Source of the DNA: Mycobacterium marinum
GTDB lineage: Bacteria; Actinomycetota; Actinomycetes; Mycobacteriales; Mycobacteriaceae
Length of the DNA: 64,000 bases
Assembly: GCF_003391395.1 (NCBI RefSeq)
Contig: NZ_CP024190.1
Coordinates: forward strand, 3,410,001-3,474,000
Direction of reading: 5' to 3'
Position numbers and translations under genes: made by a program. This document shows, in pieces, positions 51,801 to 61,774 of the stretch; positions within the stretch are counted from its first letter, which is position 1; every line of letters starts with the position of its first letter. The notes below the pieces were generated by a model. The model was not told the origin of the DNA. It ran no database searches and worked only from the letters and a program-made list of their open reading frames with translations.

Positions 51801-54800
51801 ACCGCGGATGGCCCCGCGGGCGCGATGCGCGCCCGAACCGCCGAGGCTCCCGCGGCATGCAGCGTCACGCCCTGCCAGGCGAACGGAACCAGGACCGAAC
51901 CCTCGGGGACCCCGAAATCGTCGGCGCCATCGGAAGCCAGTATCACCGCGTGCAACGCGGCGTCCAGCATCACCGGATGAATACCGAAGCCGGACACCGA
52001 TACCCCGGCGTCGGCGGGCAAGGCAACCTCGGCGAACACTTCGTCGCCGCGACGCCACATCGCATTCAGGCCACGGAACGCCGGGCCGTAGCCGTACCCG
52101 CGTTCGGCCAACTGCTGGTATCCGTCGGCGTTTTCCACCTCGACGGCGCCGACCGGCGGCCACGTCGACAGATCGGTGGCCGGCTCCGGCGAACCAGAAC
52201 CCAGTGAGCCCTCGGCGTGCAGTACCCAGTCCGAGCCGGCGTCGCCACGCGAGTACACCGACACCGCGCGGGCACCGGAGTCATCGGGGCTACCGACTAC
52301 CACCTGTACCGCGACCGAGCCCCCGGACGGCAGTACCAGCGGTGCGGCCAGCGTCAGTTCGTCGACCACTCGACAGCCCACCTCGTCGCCGGCGCGAATG
52401 GCCAGCTCGACGAAGCCGGCACCCGGGAAGATCACCACACCGCCGACGGCGTGGTCGGCCAGCCAGCCCTGCGCCGCAAGCGACAAGCGGCCGGTGAGCA
52501 CCACGCCGCCCGATGCGGGGAGCTCCACCACCGCGCCCAGCAGTGCGTGTTCGCCGGCCTGCAGCCCCAAGCCGGCCGCGTCGGCGGCAACTGCATCCCC
52601 CGAGAGCCAGAACCGTCGCCGCTCGAAGGCATAGGTCGGCAACTCCACAAAGTTGGACTGCCCCACCACGGCTCGCCAGTCCACGGCGGTGCCGGCGACG
52701 AATACCCCTGCCACGGCGCTCACCAGGCTCACCGGCTCCGGTCGATCCTTGCGCAGCGCGGAGGCCGTGGCCACCGGGTTGGTCACCGCAGCATCGGAGA
52801 GCACCTCTTCGATCGATGCGGTAAGACCGCTGCTGGGGCCAACTTCCAGGAATCGGGCGGCACCGGCTGACTGCGCGAAGCGGATGCTGTCGGCGAACCG
52901 CACCGCATCCCGGACGTGACGCTTCCAGTAGGCCGCCGAGCCGAAGTCCTCTCCGGCCAGCTGCCCGGTCAGGTTGGAAATGATCCCGATGGTGGGCGCA
53001 CCGACCGTGAGTTCACCGGCCACCGTTGCGAATTCGTCGATCATCGGATCCATCAGCGGCGAGTGGAAGGCATGCGAGACGGCTAGCCGGTGCACCCTGC
53101 GGCCGTCGGCGCGAAGCTGCTCGGCCACGGCGCTCACCGCGTCCTGGGCGCCCGAGATCACCACCGACGCCGGTCCGTTGATGGCCGCGATGCTGACCTG
53201 GGCACCGAGTAGGGGCAGAACTTCCTCTTCGGTTGCCTGCACGGCAATCATCGCGCCACCGTCGGGCAGCGCCTGCATGAGCCGGCCGCGCGCGGCCACC
53301 AGCACCGCCGCATTCTCCAGCGACAAGACACCGGCGACGTGGGCGGCCGACAATTCACCGACCGAGTGCCCCATCACGAAATCGGGTCGCACACCCCAGG
53401 ACTCCAGCAGCCGGTACAACGCGACTTCCATGGCGAACAGCGCCGGCTGGGCGAACTCCGTTGTGTTGAGCAGATTTTCGTCGTGGCCCCAGATGACCTC
53501 ACGCAGTGGGCGCAACAGATGGCGGTCCAGCTCTCCGACAACGGTGTTGAACGCCTCGGCGAAGACCGGGTATCCGGCGTGCAGGCCCATGCCCATTCCC
53601 AGCAGCTGGGAGCCTTGGCCGGGGAAGACGAACACCGTCTTACCCGCGGCACCAGCCACACCCCGAATCACCGAAGCCCCACCGAACTCATCACCGGCCA
53701 ACTCATCCAACCCGGCCAGCAACCCATCCCGATCAGCCCCAAGCACCACCGCACGATGCTCAAAGGTCGACCGACCCGCCAACGACCACCCCACATCAGC
53801 AACATCAAGCTCATCGTGAGACCGCACATGCGCCGCCAACCGCGCCGCCTGCGCCCCCAACGCCGAACCCGACTTCGCCGACACCACCCACGGCACCACC
53901 GGCACCGCACCACCAGAGGACCGACCGACCTCAACCCGAGGAGCAGCCTCCACAATCACATGCGCATTAGTGCCACTGATCCCAAACGACGACACCCCCG
54001 CACGCCGAACCCGATCCCCCGCCGACTCGGCCGGCCACGGCTGCGCCTCGGTCAACAACTCCACCGCACCCGCCGACCAATCCACATGCGGAGACGGCAC
54101 ATCCACATGCAACGTCGCAGGCAACACCTCATGGCGCATCGCCTGCACCATCTTGATCACACCCGCAACCCCCGCCGCGGCCTGAGTATGACCCATATTC
54201 GACTTGATCGACCCCAACCACAACGCTTTTCCAGCCGCCCCAGCCGACCCACGATCCTGCCCATAGGTCGCCAACAACGCCTGCGCCTCAATCGGATCAC
54301 CCAACGTGGTCCCAGTCCCATGACCCTCGACCACGTCAACCTCAGCCGCACTCAACCCCGCATTGGCCAACGCCGCACGCACCACCCGCTGCTGCGACGG
54401 ACCATTGGGAGCCGTCAACCCATTGGAGGCCCCATCCTGATTCACCGCCGAACCACGCACCAACGCCAACACCGGATGCCCCAACCGCTGCGCATCCGAA
54501 AGCCGCTCCACCACCAACATGCCGCCGCCCTCGGAGAACCCGGTGCCGTCGGCCGCGCCCGCGAAGGCTTTGCAGCGTCCATCCGCTGACAATCCACGCC
54601 AACGACTGAATTCAACGAAGATGTCTGGGGTGGCATTGATGGTGACGCCGCCGGCCAGCGCCAGATCACACTCACCGGACCGCAGCGACTGCACCGCCAT
54701 ATGCAACGCCACCAACGACGACGAACACGCCGTATCCACCGACACCGCCGGGCCCTCCAACCCCAGCACATAAGCCACCCGACCCGAAGCCACGCTGGAG

Positions 54801-57800
54801 AGCTGCCCGGTCAGACGGAAGCCTTCGACGGGTTCGGCAGCGAACATGCCGTAGCCCTGCGTCATCACCCCGGCGAACACACCGGTGGCGCTGCCACGCA
54901 AACCGCCCGGCTCAATCCCGGCGCGCTCCAGTGCCTCCCAGGACAGCTCCAGGAACATCCGCTGTTGCGGGTCCATCGCCAGCGCCTCACTGGGCCCAAC
55001 ACCGAAGAAGGCGGGATCGAAATCACCGACTCGGTCTACGAAACCGCCGGTGCGGGTGTAGCAAGCGCCGGGCACGTCAGGATCCGGGTTGAACAGGCCG
55101 GCCAGATCCCAGCCTCGGTCGGCCGGGAAGTCAGACAGCACGTCGCGACGGGCCATCAGCATGTCCCACAGGTCGTCCGGCGACTCGATGCCACCGGGGT
55201 AGCGGCATGACATGCCGACGATCGCGATCGGATCGTCACCGGTGACGCGTACGGCCGGGGTGTGCTTGACCTCTTGCGGGGCACCAGCGAGTTCGGCACG
55301 AATGTAGTTGGCCAAACCGTTGGGGGTTGGGTAGTCGAAGATCAACGTCGGCGAAAGCGATAGTCCGGTAACCGTTTTGATCCGGTTACGCATTTCGACG
55401 GCGGTCAGCGAGTCAAAGCCCAGCTCCTGGAACGCCTTGTCCGGGTCGATGGCCTCGGGCGTGATGGTGCCCAGCACGGTGGCGATGTGCGACCGCACCA
55501 AGTCCAGTACCACGGCGTGCTGCTCGGGCTCCGGTAGTCCGTGCAGGCGATGTGCCAGCGCGGATTTCGATTTCGCCGCGGCCAATGCGTCGTCGACCTG
55601 ACGCCGGGTCGGAGCGCTGACCAGATCACTGAACATCGGCGGTACCGCCACCGCGTGAGCGCGCAGTGCGGCCAGATCTATCCGGGCCGGAGCCAGGAAC
55701 GCCTGGTTGACGATGAGGGCGGTGTCGAACAGTTCCATTGCCTCATCGGAGGACAGCGCCAAGACACCCTCACGACCCAGCCGGGCCCGGTCGGCGGCAT
55801 CCATTCCACCGGTCATGTCGCTGGCCTGATCCCACAGGCCCCAGCCCAGCGAAATGGCCGGCAAGCCGTGCGCCCGTCGGTGTGCGGCCAGGCCGTCGAC
55901 GAACGTGTTGGCCGCCGCATAGTTGGCCTGGCCCGAAGATCCGACCACGCCGGCCATTGATGAAAACATCACGAACGCAGAAAGATCCAGATCACGAGTC
56001 AACTCGTGCAGGTTCCACGCGGCATCGACTTTGGCTCGCAGCACCGTGTCGACACGTTCGGGGGTCAGCGAAGAAATCACCGCGTCATCAAGCACACCAC
56101 CGGCGTGGACCACGGCGGACAGCGGCCGCTGCGCGGGAATCTCGGCGATCACCTTGGCCAGCGCCGGACGGTCGGCCGCGTCACAGGCCACCACCTCGAC
56201 CTGTGCTCCGGCAGCGCTCAACTCGGCTACCAGCTCGGTGGCCCCCGGTGCGGCGGGGCCCCGCCGGCTGATGAGCACCAGATGGGCCACGCCGTGGTGG
56301 GCCACCAGGTGCCGCGCGAGCGCCGAACCCGCCATGCCGGTTCCACCGGTGATCAATACCGTTCCGCCACCCAGCGCACCACCTTGGTCGGCAGGCATGG
56401 TCATCACGACCTTGCCGATGTGGCGGGCCTGGCTCAGGTAGCGCAACGCCGCCGGGGCGCGCCGCACGTCGAAGGCCGTGACCGGCAGTGGCCGCAGCAC
56501 TCCGGCGTCGAACAGCCCGGCCAGGTCGAGCATGTACTGGTGCATGCGCGGGCGACCGGGTTCGAACAGGTCGAATGCGCGATAGCGCACGCCCGGATAT
56601 TCCTGGGCGATGACGCCGGGGTCGCGGATGTCGGTCTTGCCCATCTCCAGGAACACCCCGCCAGGGCCCAGCAGGCGCAGCGAAGCATCCACGAATTCGC
56701 CGGCCAGCGAGTCCAGCACTACATCGACGCCACGGCCGCCGGTGACCTCGCGGAATTTCTCCTCGAATTCCAGGCTGCGCGAATCCGAGATGTGGTCTTC
56801 GTCAAAGCCCATGGCCCGCAAGATGTCCCATTTGCCCTTGCTGGCGGTGGCGTACACCTCCAGACCCAGGTGCCGGGCCAACTGCACGGCGGCCATGCCC
56901 ACCCCGCCGGTCGCGGCGTGGACCAGTACCCGTTGACCTGGCTGGACATTGGCCAGGTGCACGAACGCGTAGTAAGCGGTGGTGAAAACGGCTGAGATTG
57001 CGGCCGCTTCGGCGTAGGACCAGTCGGCGGGCTTGGGTAGCAATAGCCTGACGTCGCCGGCCACCAACGTGCCGCTGCCGTCCGGGAAGAATCCGTATAC
57101 CGCATCGCCGACCGCGAATTCGGTTACGTCCGGCCCGATTTCGACGACAACGCCGGCACCTTCGCCGCCGATCAAGGCGTCGTGGGTGAACATGCCCAGC
57201 GTGATCATGATGTCGCGGAAGTTGGCGGCGATGGCGCGCATGGCCACCCGCACCTGGCCCGGGCCCAGCGGCGCGCCGGCGCCCGGAACCGGCTCCAGCT
57301 GCAGATTCTCGAAGGTGCCCGCGCTGCTCAGCCCCAACCGCCACGGCCCGTCGGCAGGCGGCACCAGGATGCCGTCTGCGGCGCGGCTGGCGTGCACCCG
57401 CGCCGTGTAGGGCTGCCCGTTGCGCAGCACTACTTGTGGTTCGCCGACCGCCAGGGCCGTCGCTACCGCCGCAGCGTCGACCGCAGCGTCGGAATCAACC
57501 AGGACCAGCCGGCCTGGGTTCTCGGTCTGCGCCGAGCGCACCAATCCCCATACCGCCGCGCCGGCCAGATCGGTGACGTCCTCGCCGGCCAGCGCCATGG
57601 CGCCCCGGGTGGCCACCACCAGCACACCCGAATCATGTTCGGTCAGCCACGACTGCACAGCCGCCAGCGCCTGATGGGTGCGCTGATAGGTCCCGCTGAG
57701 CGGATCGCCTTCAGCTGCAACGGATTCAAAGAGTTCATAGGCGGGTGCCGCATCGGTGGCGGCAACCGTCATAGGCGTCCAGACCACCTCGAACAGCCGG

Positions 57801-60800
57801 TCTGGACCGGATGCGGACACCACGGCGCGCATCTGCTGCTCGGTTACCGGGCGGGCCACCATCGCCTTGACCGAAAGCACCGGCAGACCAAGATCGTCGG
57901 CGAGTTCCACCGAGACCGACGAGGGACCAACCGGCGCGATCCGTACCCGCACCGCCGCGGCCCCCGCCGCGTGCAGAGACACGCCCTGCCAGGAGAACGG
58001 CAACACCAGCTCCGCGTCGGGATTGGCGATCACCGCGGTGTGCAGCGCGGCATCCAGCAGCGCCGGGTGCACGCCGAAACCGCTGGTAGATCCGGCCGCC
58101 TCGGGCAACCGGACTTCGGCGAACAGCTCCTCGCCACGCGCCCACATCGCAGTCAGTCCACGGAACGCGGGCCCATACCCGTACCCACGTGCATCCAGCC
58201 GCTCGTACCCGTCTGCCACGTCGACCGCGATGGCTCCGGCGGGGGGCCAGGCCGACAGGTCGGCCGCGGGCTGGGCGGAGTCGGCGCCCAGGGTTGCCTC
58301 GGCGTGGCAGACCCACACCGAGCCGGCGTCGGTGTCGGTGCGGGAGTAGATCGACACGCTGCGCTCCGCCGAATCGGCGGCGGCACCGACGACCACCTGT
58401 ACCGCAACCGAACCCGATGCCGGGAGTACCAGCGGCGTGCGCAGTGTGAGCTCGTTGACCACCGAGCAGCCGACTTCGTCGCCGGCCCGGATTGCCAGCT
58501 CGACAAACCCGGTGCCGGGAAACACCACTACCCCCGATACCGCGTGATCGGCCAGCCAGCCGTGCGCGCCGAGCGCCAGGCGGCCGGTCAACACGACACC
58601 GCCCGATTCCGGAAGCTCCACGACAGCGCCCAACAGCGCATGCCCGCCAGCGCTCAACCCCAGTCCGGATGCGTCGACGCTGACGCCCTCTCCGGAGAGC
58701 CAAAAGCGCCGCTTCTCAAACGCATACGTGGGAAGCTCGACCAGGCCGGCACCGTCGAGCGGGCCGCGCCAGTCCACATTCACGCCGGCCACGAAGGCCG
58801 CGGCGGCCGACGCCAGGAATCGCTGCAGCCCACCGTCTTCCCGACCCAAGGTGGGCACGACGATGGGGTCGGCACCGGAATCGGCCGCGCAGTTGCGGTA
58901 GGTGTCCTCGATACCGGCGATCAGCGCGGGGTGCGGGCTGGATTCGATGAAGGTGCGGTATCCGTGGCCGCACGCGCTGCGCACGGCCTGGTCGAACTGC
59001 ACCGTCTGCCGGATGTTGCGATACCAGTACTCGGCATCCAATTCTGCTGTGTCCAAGCGACTTCCGGTCACCGACGAGAAGAACGCGGTCCGCGACGAAA
59101 GCGGCTCGATCCCGGCCAGAACTTCGGTCAGCTGGCCTTCGATCGCCTCCACCTCGACCGAGTGCGACGCATAGTCCACGTCGATGCGACGGGTGCGCAG
59201 CTCCCGGTCCGCGCACTGCGGGATCAGTTCCTCGAGCGCTGCCACCTCGCCGGAGACCACTACGGCCGAGGGGCCGTTGATGGCGGCGATGCTGACCCGA
59301 TTGCCAAAGGGCTCCAACAACTCCCGCGCCTGTTGCTCGCCACAGGCCACCGACACCATGCCGCCCGGTCCGGCCAGTCCGACAAGCAGCTTGCTGCGCA
59401 GGGTGACCACCTTGGCGGCATCGCGCAACGACAGCGCACCGGCCACGTATGCGGCAGCGATCTCGCCCTGGGAGTGCCCGATGACGGCATCCGGGCGCAC
59501 CCCGACCGACTTCCACAGTTCGGCCAGCGACACCATCACCGCAAACAGCACCGGCTGCACGACGTCGACCCGGTCAAGCCCGGGCGCCCCCGCAGCGCCG
59601 CGGAGCACGTCGAGCAGCGACCAGTCGACGAACTCCGCGAAGGCCTGGCCGCATGACTCGATGTGGCGCGCGAATACCGGTGCGGTGTCGAGCAATTCGA
59701 TACCCATGCCGATCCACTGGGAACCTTGGCCGGGGAAGACGAACACCGTCTTACCCGCGGCACCAGCCACACCCCGAATCACCGAAGCCCCACCGAACTC
59801 ATCACCGGCCAACTCATCCAACCCGGCCAGCAACCCATCCCGATCAGCCCCAAGCACCACCGCACGATGCTCAAAGGTCGACCGACCCGCCAACGACCAC
59901 CCCACATCAGCAACATCAAGCTCATCGTGAGACCGCACATGCGCCGCCAACCGCGCCGCCTGCGCCCCCAACGCCGAACCCGACTTCGCCGACACCACCC
60001 ACGGCACCACCGGCACCGCACCACCAGAGGACCGACCGACCTCAACCCGAGGAGCAGCCTCCACAATCACATGCGCATTAGTGCCACTGATCCCAAACGA
60101 CGACACCCCCGCACGCCGAACCCGATCCCCCGCCGACTCGGCCGGCCACGGCTGCGCCTCGGTCAACAACTCCACCGCACCCGCCGACCAATCCACATGC
60201 GGAGACGGCACATCCACATGCAACGTCGCAGGCAACACCTCATGGCGCATCGCCTGCACCATCTTGATCACACCCGCAACCCCCGCCGCGGCCTGAGTAT
60301 GACCCATATTCGACTTGATCGACCCCAACCACAACGCTTTTCCAGCCGCCCCAGCCGACCCACGATCCTGCCCATAGGTCGCCAACAACGCCTGCGCCTC
60401 AATCGGATCACCCAACGTGGTCCCAGTCCCATGACCCTCGACCACGTCAACCTCAGCCGCACTCAACCCCGCATTGGCCAACGCCGCACGCACCACCCGC
60501 TGCTGCGACGGACCATTGGGCGCCGTCAACCCATTGGAGGCCCCATCCTGATTCACCGCCGAACCACGCACCAACGCCAACACCGGATGCCCCAACCGCT
60601 GCGCATCCGAAAGCCGCTCCACCACCAATATGGCGCCACCCTCGGACCAGCCGACCCCGTCGGCCGCGCCCGCATAGGCTTTGCTGCGCCCGTCCGGCGC
60701 CAGCCCGCGATGCCGACTGAACTCCACGAAGACCGTCGGGGTGGCATTGACGGTGGCACCGCCGGCCAGCGCCAGATCACACTCACCGGACCGCAGCGAC

Positions 60801-61444
60801 TGCACCGCCATATGCAACGCCACCAACGACGACGAACACGCCGTATCCACCGACACCGCCGGGCCCTCCAACCCCAGCACATAAGCCACCCGACCCGAAG
60901 CCACGCTGGAGGTCATGCCCGTCAGGCGGTAGCCCTCGATCTCCTCGGCGAACATGCCGTAGCCCTGGACGATCAGTCCGGCGAACACACCGGTGGCGCT
61001 GCCGCGCAAGCCGGTCGGATCGATGCCGGAGCGCTCCAGTGCCTCCCAGGACAGCTCCAGCAGCATCCGGTGCTGCGGGTCCATCGCCAGCGCCTCACTG
61101 GGGGCGATACCGAAAAAGCCGGGATCGAAGTCGGCCACGCCGTCGACGAAGCCGCCGGTGCTCGCGTAGGACTTGTGCGGCGTGTCCGGATCCGGGTCGA
61201 ATAGGTCGGCCAGATCCCACCCGCGGTCGGTGGGAAAGTCCGACATCACGTCGCGGCCCTCGGCCACCATCTGCCACAGGCCTTCGGGGGAATCCACCCC
61301 GCCCGGGAAACGGCATGACATTCCGACGATCGCGATCGGCTCACTCGACCGCTCCAGCAGCGCACGATTGGTGCGCTTGAGGCGCTCAACCTGGACCAGC
61401 GCTTTGCGCAACGCTTCGGTCGCATGCTGAAGTTGATCAACCAT
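48881..61444 (-). CDS. pks12: Type I polyketide synthase Pks12 (mycoketide synthase)
   Basis: A 4,187-residue synthase (M. tuberculosis Pks12 has 4,151) with an N-terminal coiled-coil docking segment (1-33) and two full modules KS-AT-DH-ER-KR-ACP. Module 1: KS Cys203 (VDTACSSS), AT Ser658 (GHSQGE), DH His967, ER GGVGMAAVQLARHLG near 1513, KR from 1695, ACP Ser2012. Module 2: KS Cys2240, AT Ser2694 (GHSVGE), DH His2998, ER near 3568, KR from 3747, ACP Ser ~4065. AT1 has YASH (methylmalonyl type) and AT2 HAFH (malonyl type), as needed for a methyl branch on every second extension. There is no thioesterase. GAGG lies 6 nt before ATG 61444. Confidence 0.97.
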   Translation of the reverse strand: MVDQLQHATEALRKALVQVERLKRTNRALLERSSEPIAIVGMSCRFPGGVDSPEGLWQMVAEGRDVMSDFPTDRGWDLADLFDPDPDTPHKSYASTGGFVDGVADFDPGFFGIAPSEALAMDPQHRMLLELSWEALERSGIDPTGLRGSATGVFAGLIVQGYGMFAEEIEGYRLTGMTSSVASGRVAYVLGLEGPAVSVDTACSSSLVALHMAVQSLRSGECDLALAGGATVNATPTVFVEFSRHRGLAPDGRSKAYAGAADGVGWSEGGAILVVERLSDAQRLGHPVLALVRGSAVNQDGASNGLTAPNGPSQQRVVRAALANAGLSAAEVDVVEGHGTGTTLGDPIEAQALLATYGQDRGSAGAAGKALWLGSIKSNMGHTQAAAGVAGVIKMVQAMRHEVLPATLHVDVPSPHVDWSAGAVELLTEAQPWPAESAGDRVRRAGVSSFGISGTNAHVIVEAAPRVEVGRSSGGAVPVVPWVVSAKSGSALGAQAARLAAHVRSHDELDVADVGWSLAGRSTFEHRAVVLGADRDGLLAGLDELAGDEFGGASVIRGVAGAAGKTVFVFPGQGSQWIGMGIELLDTAPVFARHIESCGQAFAEFVDWSLLDVLRGAAGAPGLDRVDVVQPVLFAVMVSLAELWKSVGVRPDAVIGHSQGEIAAAYVAGALSLRDAAKVVTLRSKLLVGLAGPGGMVSVACGEQQARELLEPFGNRVSIAAINGPSAVVVSGEVAALEELIPQCADRELRTRRIDVDYASHSVEVEAIEGQLTEVLAGIEPLSSRTAFFSSVTGSRLDTAELDAEYWYRNIRQTVQFDQAVRSACGHGYRTFIESSPHPALIAGIEDTYRNCAADSGADPIVVPTLGREDGGLQRFLASAAAAFVAGVNVDWRGPLDGAGLVELPTYAFEKRRFWLSGEGVSVDASGLGLSAGGHALLGAVVELPESGGVVLTGRLALGAHGWLADHAVSGVVVFPGTGFVELAIRAGDEVGCSVVNELTLRTPLVLPASGSVAVQVVVGAAADSAERSVSIYSRTDTDAGSVWVCHAEATLGADSAQPAADLSAWPPAGAIAVDVADGYERLDARGYGYGPAFRGLTAMWARGEELFAEVRLPEAAGSTSGFGVHPALLDAALHTAVIANPDAELVLPFSWQGVSLHAAGAAAVRVRIAPVGPSSVSVELADDLGLPVLSVKAMVARPVTEQQMRAVVSASGPDRLFEVVWTPMTVAATDAAPAYELFESVAAEGDPLSGTYQRTHQALAAVQSWLTEHDSGVLVVATRGAMALAGEDVTDLAGAAVWGLVRSAQTENPGRLVLVDSDAAVDAAAVATALAVGEPQVVLRNGQPYTARVHASRAADGILVPPADGPWRLGLSSAGTFENLQLEPVPGAGAPLGPGQVRVAMRAIAANFRDIMITLGMFTHDALIGGEGAGVVVEIGPDVTEFAVGDAVYGFFPDGSGTLVAGDVRLLLPKPADWSYAEAAAISAVFTTAYYAFVHLANVQPGQRVLVHAATGGVGMAAVQLARHLGLEVYATASKGKWDILRAMGFDEDHISDSRSLEFEEKFREVTGGRGVDVVLDSLAGEFVDASLRLLGPGGVFLEMGKTDIRDPGVIAQEYPGVRYRAFDLFEPGRPRMHQYMLDLAGLFDAGVLRPLPVTAFDVRRAPAALRYLSQARHIGKVVMTMPADQGGALGGGTVLITGGTGMAGSALARHLVAHHGVAHLVLISRRGPAAPGATELVAELSAAGAQVEVVACDAADRPALAKVIAEIPAQRPLSAVVHAGGVLDDAVISSLTPERVDTVLRAKVDAAWNLHELTRDLDLSAFVMFSSMAGVVGSSGQANYAAANTFVDGLAAHRRAHGLPAISLGWGLWDQASDMTGGMDAADRARLGREGVLALSSDEAMELFDTALIVNQAFLAPARIDLAALRAHAVAVPPMFSDLVSAPTRRQVDDALAAAKSKSALAHRLHGLPEPEQHAVVLDLVRSHIATVLGTITPEAIDPDKAFQELGFDSLTAVEMRNRIKTVTGLSLSPTLIFDYPTPNGLANYIRAELAGAPQEVKHTPAVRVTGDDPIAIVGMSCRYPGGIESPDDLWDMLMARRDVLSDFPADRGWDLAGLFNPDPDVPGACYTRTGGFVDRVGDFDPAFFGVGPSEALAMDPQQRMFLELSWEALERAGIEPGGLRGSATGVFAGVMTQGYGMFAAEPVEGFRLTGQLSSVASGRVAYVLGLEGPAVSVDTACSSSLVALHMAVQSLRSGECDLALAGGVTINATPDIFVEFSRWRGLSADGRCKAFAGAADGTGFSEGGGMLVVERLSDAQRLGHPVLALVRGSAVNQDGASNGLTAPNGPSQQRVVRAALANAGLSAAEVDVVEGHGTGTTLGDPIEAQALLATYGQDRGSAGAAGKALWLGSIKSNMGHTQAAAGVAGVIKMVQAMRHEVLPATLHVDVPSPHVDWSAGAVELLTEAQPWPAESAGDRVRRAGVSSFGISGTNAHVIVEAAPRVEVGRSSGGAVPVVPWVVSAKSGSALGAQAARLAAHVRSHDELDVADVGWSLAGRSTFEHRAVVLGADRDGLLAGLDELAGDEFGGASVIRGVAGAAGKTVFVFPGQGSQLLGMGMGLHAGYPVFAEAFNTVVGELDRHLLRPLREVIWGHDENLLNTTEFAQPALFAMEVALYRLLESWGVRPDFVMGHSVGELSAAHVAGVLSLENAAVLVAARGRLMQALPDGGAMIAVQATEEEVLPLLGAQVSIAAINGPASVVISGAQDAVSAVAEQLRADGRRVHRLAVSHAFHSPLMDPMIDEFATVAGELTVGAPTIGIISNLTGQLAGEDFGSAAYWKRHVRDAVRFADSIRFAQSAGAARFLEVGPSSGLTASIEEVLSDAAVTNPVATASALRKDRPEPVSLVSAVAGVFVAGTAVDWRAVVGQSNFVELPTYAFERRRFWLSGDAVAADAAGLGLQAGEHALLGAVVELPASGGVVLTGRLSLAAQGWLADHAVGGVVIFPGAGFVELAIRAGDEVGCRVVDELTLAAPLVLPSGGSVAVQVVVGSPDDSGARAVSVYSRGDAGSDWVLHAEGSLGSGSPEPATDLSTWPPVGAVEVENADGYQQLAERGYGYGPAFRGLNAMWRRGDEVFAEVALPADAGVSVSGFGIHPVMLDAALHAVILASDGADDFGVPEGSVLVPFAWQGVTLHAAGASAVRARIAPAGPSAVSIELSDGLGLPVLSVASMLARPVTDQQLRAAVSGAGPDRLFGVDWTAQPSAELQPVPVRIWGAAESEGDDDPGASVVFESVPQAGEVVAGVYAATAAVLEVLRSWLSRDGAGQLVITTRGAMALPDEDVTDLAGSAVWGLVRSAQTEHPGRIVLVDTDAELDEHAVAAVLAAGEPQVLWRNGEVYTARVHGSRAVAGLLVPPGDGPWRLGMSTAGTFENLRLEPIPDADAALQPGHVRVALSAMAANFRDVMIALGLYPDPDAAMGVEGAGVVVETASTDGRFAVGDRVVGLFPEGTGTIAITDHRLLVKIPAGWSDTAAATTSVVFATAFYALRDLASVQPGQRILVHAATGGVGMAAVQLARHWGLEVFATASKGKWDTLRAMGFDEDHIGDSRSLEFEDKFRAATGGRGMDVVLDSLAGEFVDASLRLVAPGGVFLEMGKTDIREAAVVAQQHTGVRYRAFDLFEAGPDHIAQILAELAALFSEDVLRPLPVTTFDVRRAPAALRYLSQARHVGKVVLTMPDAWAAGTVLITGGTGMAGSALARHVVAHHGVRQLVLVSRRGPDAPGAAELAEELSAFGAQVQVVACDAADRAALAKLIADIPVQHPLSAVIHTAGALDDAVVTSLTPERMETVLRAKVDAAWNLHELTRDMDLSAFVMFSSMAGLVGSSGQGNYAAANSFLDGLAVHRQAHGLPAISLGWGLWDQASNMTGGLAAVDLKRFARDGIVAMSSDEALGLLDTAMVLGEPFMLPAHIDFAALRVKFDGGTLPPMFVDLINAPTRRQVDDSLAAAKSKSALLQRLEGLPEDEQHAILLNLVRSHIATVLGNSSPDAIDPDRAFQELGFDSLTAVEMRNRLKSATGLALSPTLIFDYPNSAALAGYMHRELVGSSPQSDTTAEAPGEAELQRVVASIPVKRLRQAGVLELLLALANETGGNGQAAVTAETSEEDLADMDLDALVNAAFMNDDE
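53613..54517 (-). repeat. Pks12 module 2 copy of near-identical KS-AT tract
   Basis: About 905 bp match 59724-60628 with a single mismatch that I could find (an A/C near 54406). A further 153 bp (54648-54800) match 60759-60911. The offset is 6,111 bp throughout, the module length. It encodes the C-terminal half of KS and the start of AT. Confidence 0.8.
59724..60628 (-). repeat. Pks12 module 1 copy of near-identical KS-AT tract
   Basis: Partner of 53613-54517. Outside the tract the two modules differ at many third positions, so the tract has been homogenised. Its codons mostly end in G or T, unlike the C/G-ending codons around it. Confidence 0.8.
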
Positions 61445-61774
61445 TACTGACCTCGCCTAACCCTCATCTAGCAATTGGTCGTCGACCGCCGGCCTTCGCC
61501 GGATCACGGAAGTTGCTGCACGAAGCGATGTCGCTGCATTTTCGACCACCGTCGTGCTGCGTTCCGACCGAAGAATGTCGCTGGTGAGTATCGCCAACTC
61601 CGGCAAGATTTCAAAACGTCCAATACTCCCAGCTATTTGCGAAACGGGCGGGCGCCAATGCGGCCGGATAACCCGTGGGCTGGATTTCCGTTGCACTGTG
61701 GTCCCGTATACCCCTGCGTACACCAGGCCCGCCGTCCATGGCGCGACTTTACCCGGCGCGCCGAGGCCAAACGG
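61445..61774. promoter_or_regulatory. Upstream region of pks12
   Basis: 330 bp between pks12 and the small zinc-finger gene, less GC-rich than its surroundings. An 88-codon frame on the minus strand has no recognisable product and poor coding character. The region should carry the pks12 promoter, but I could not assign -10/-35 elements. Confidence 0.4.

Noticed and set aside
53339..54589. Long Arg/His/Pro-rich plus-strand frames inside pks12
   Set aside because: They fall exactly in the G/T-ending codon tract of pks12 and are antisense products of its unusual codon usage.
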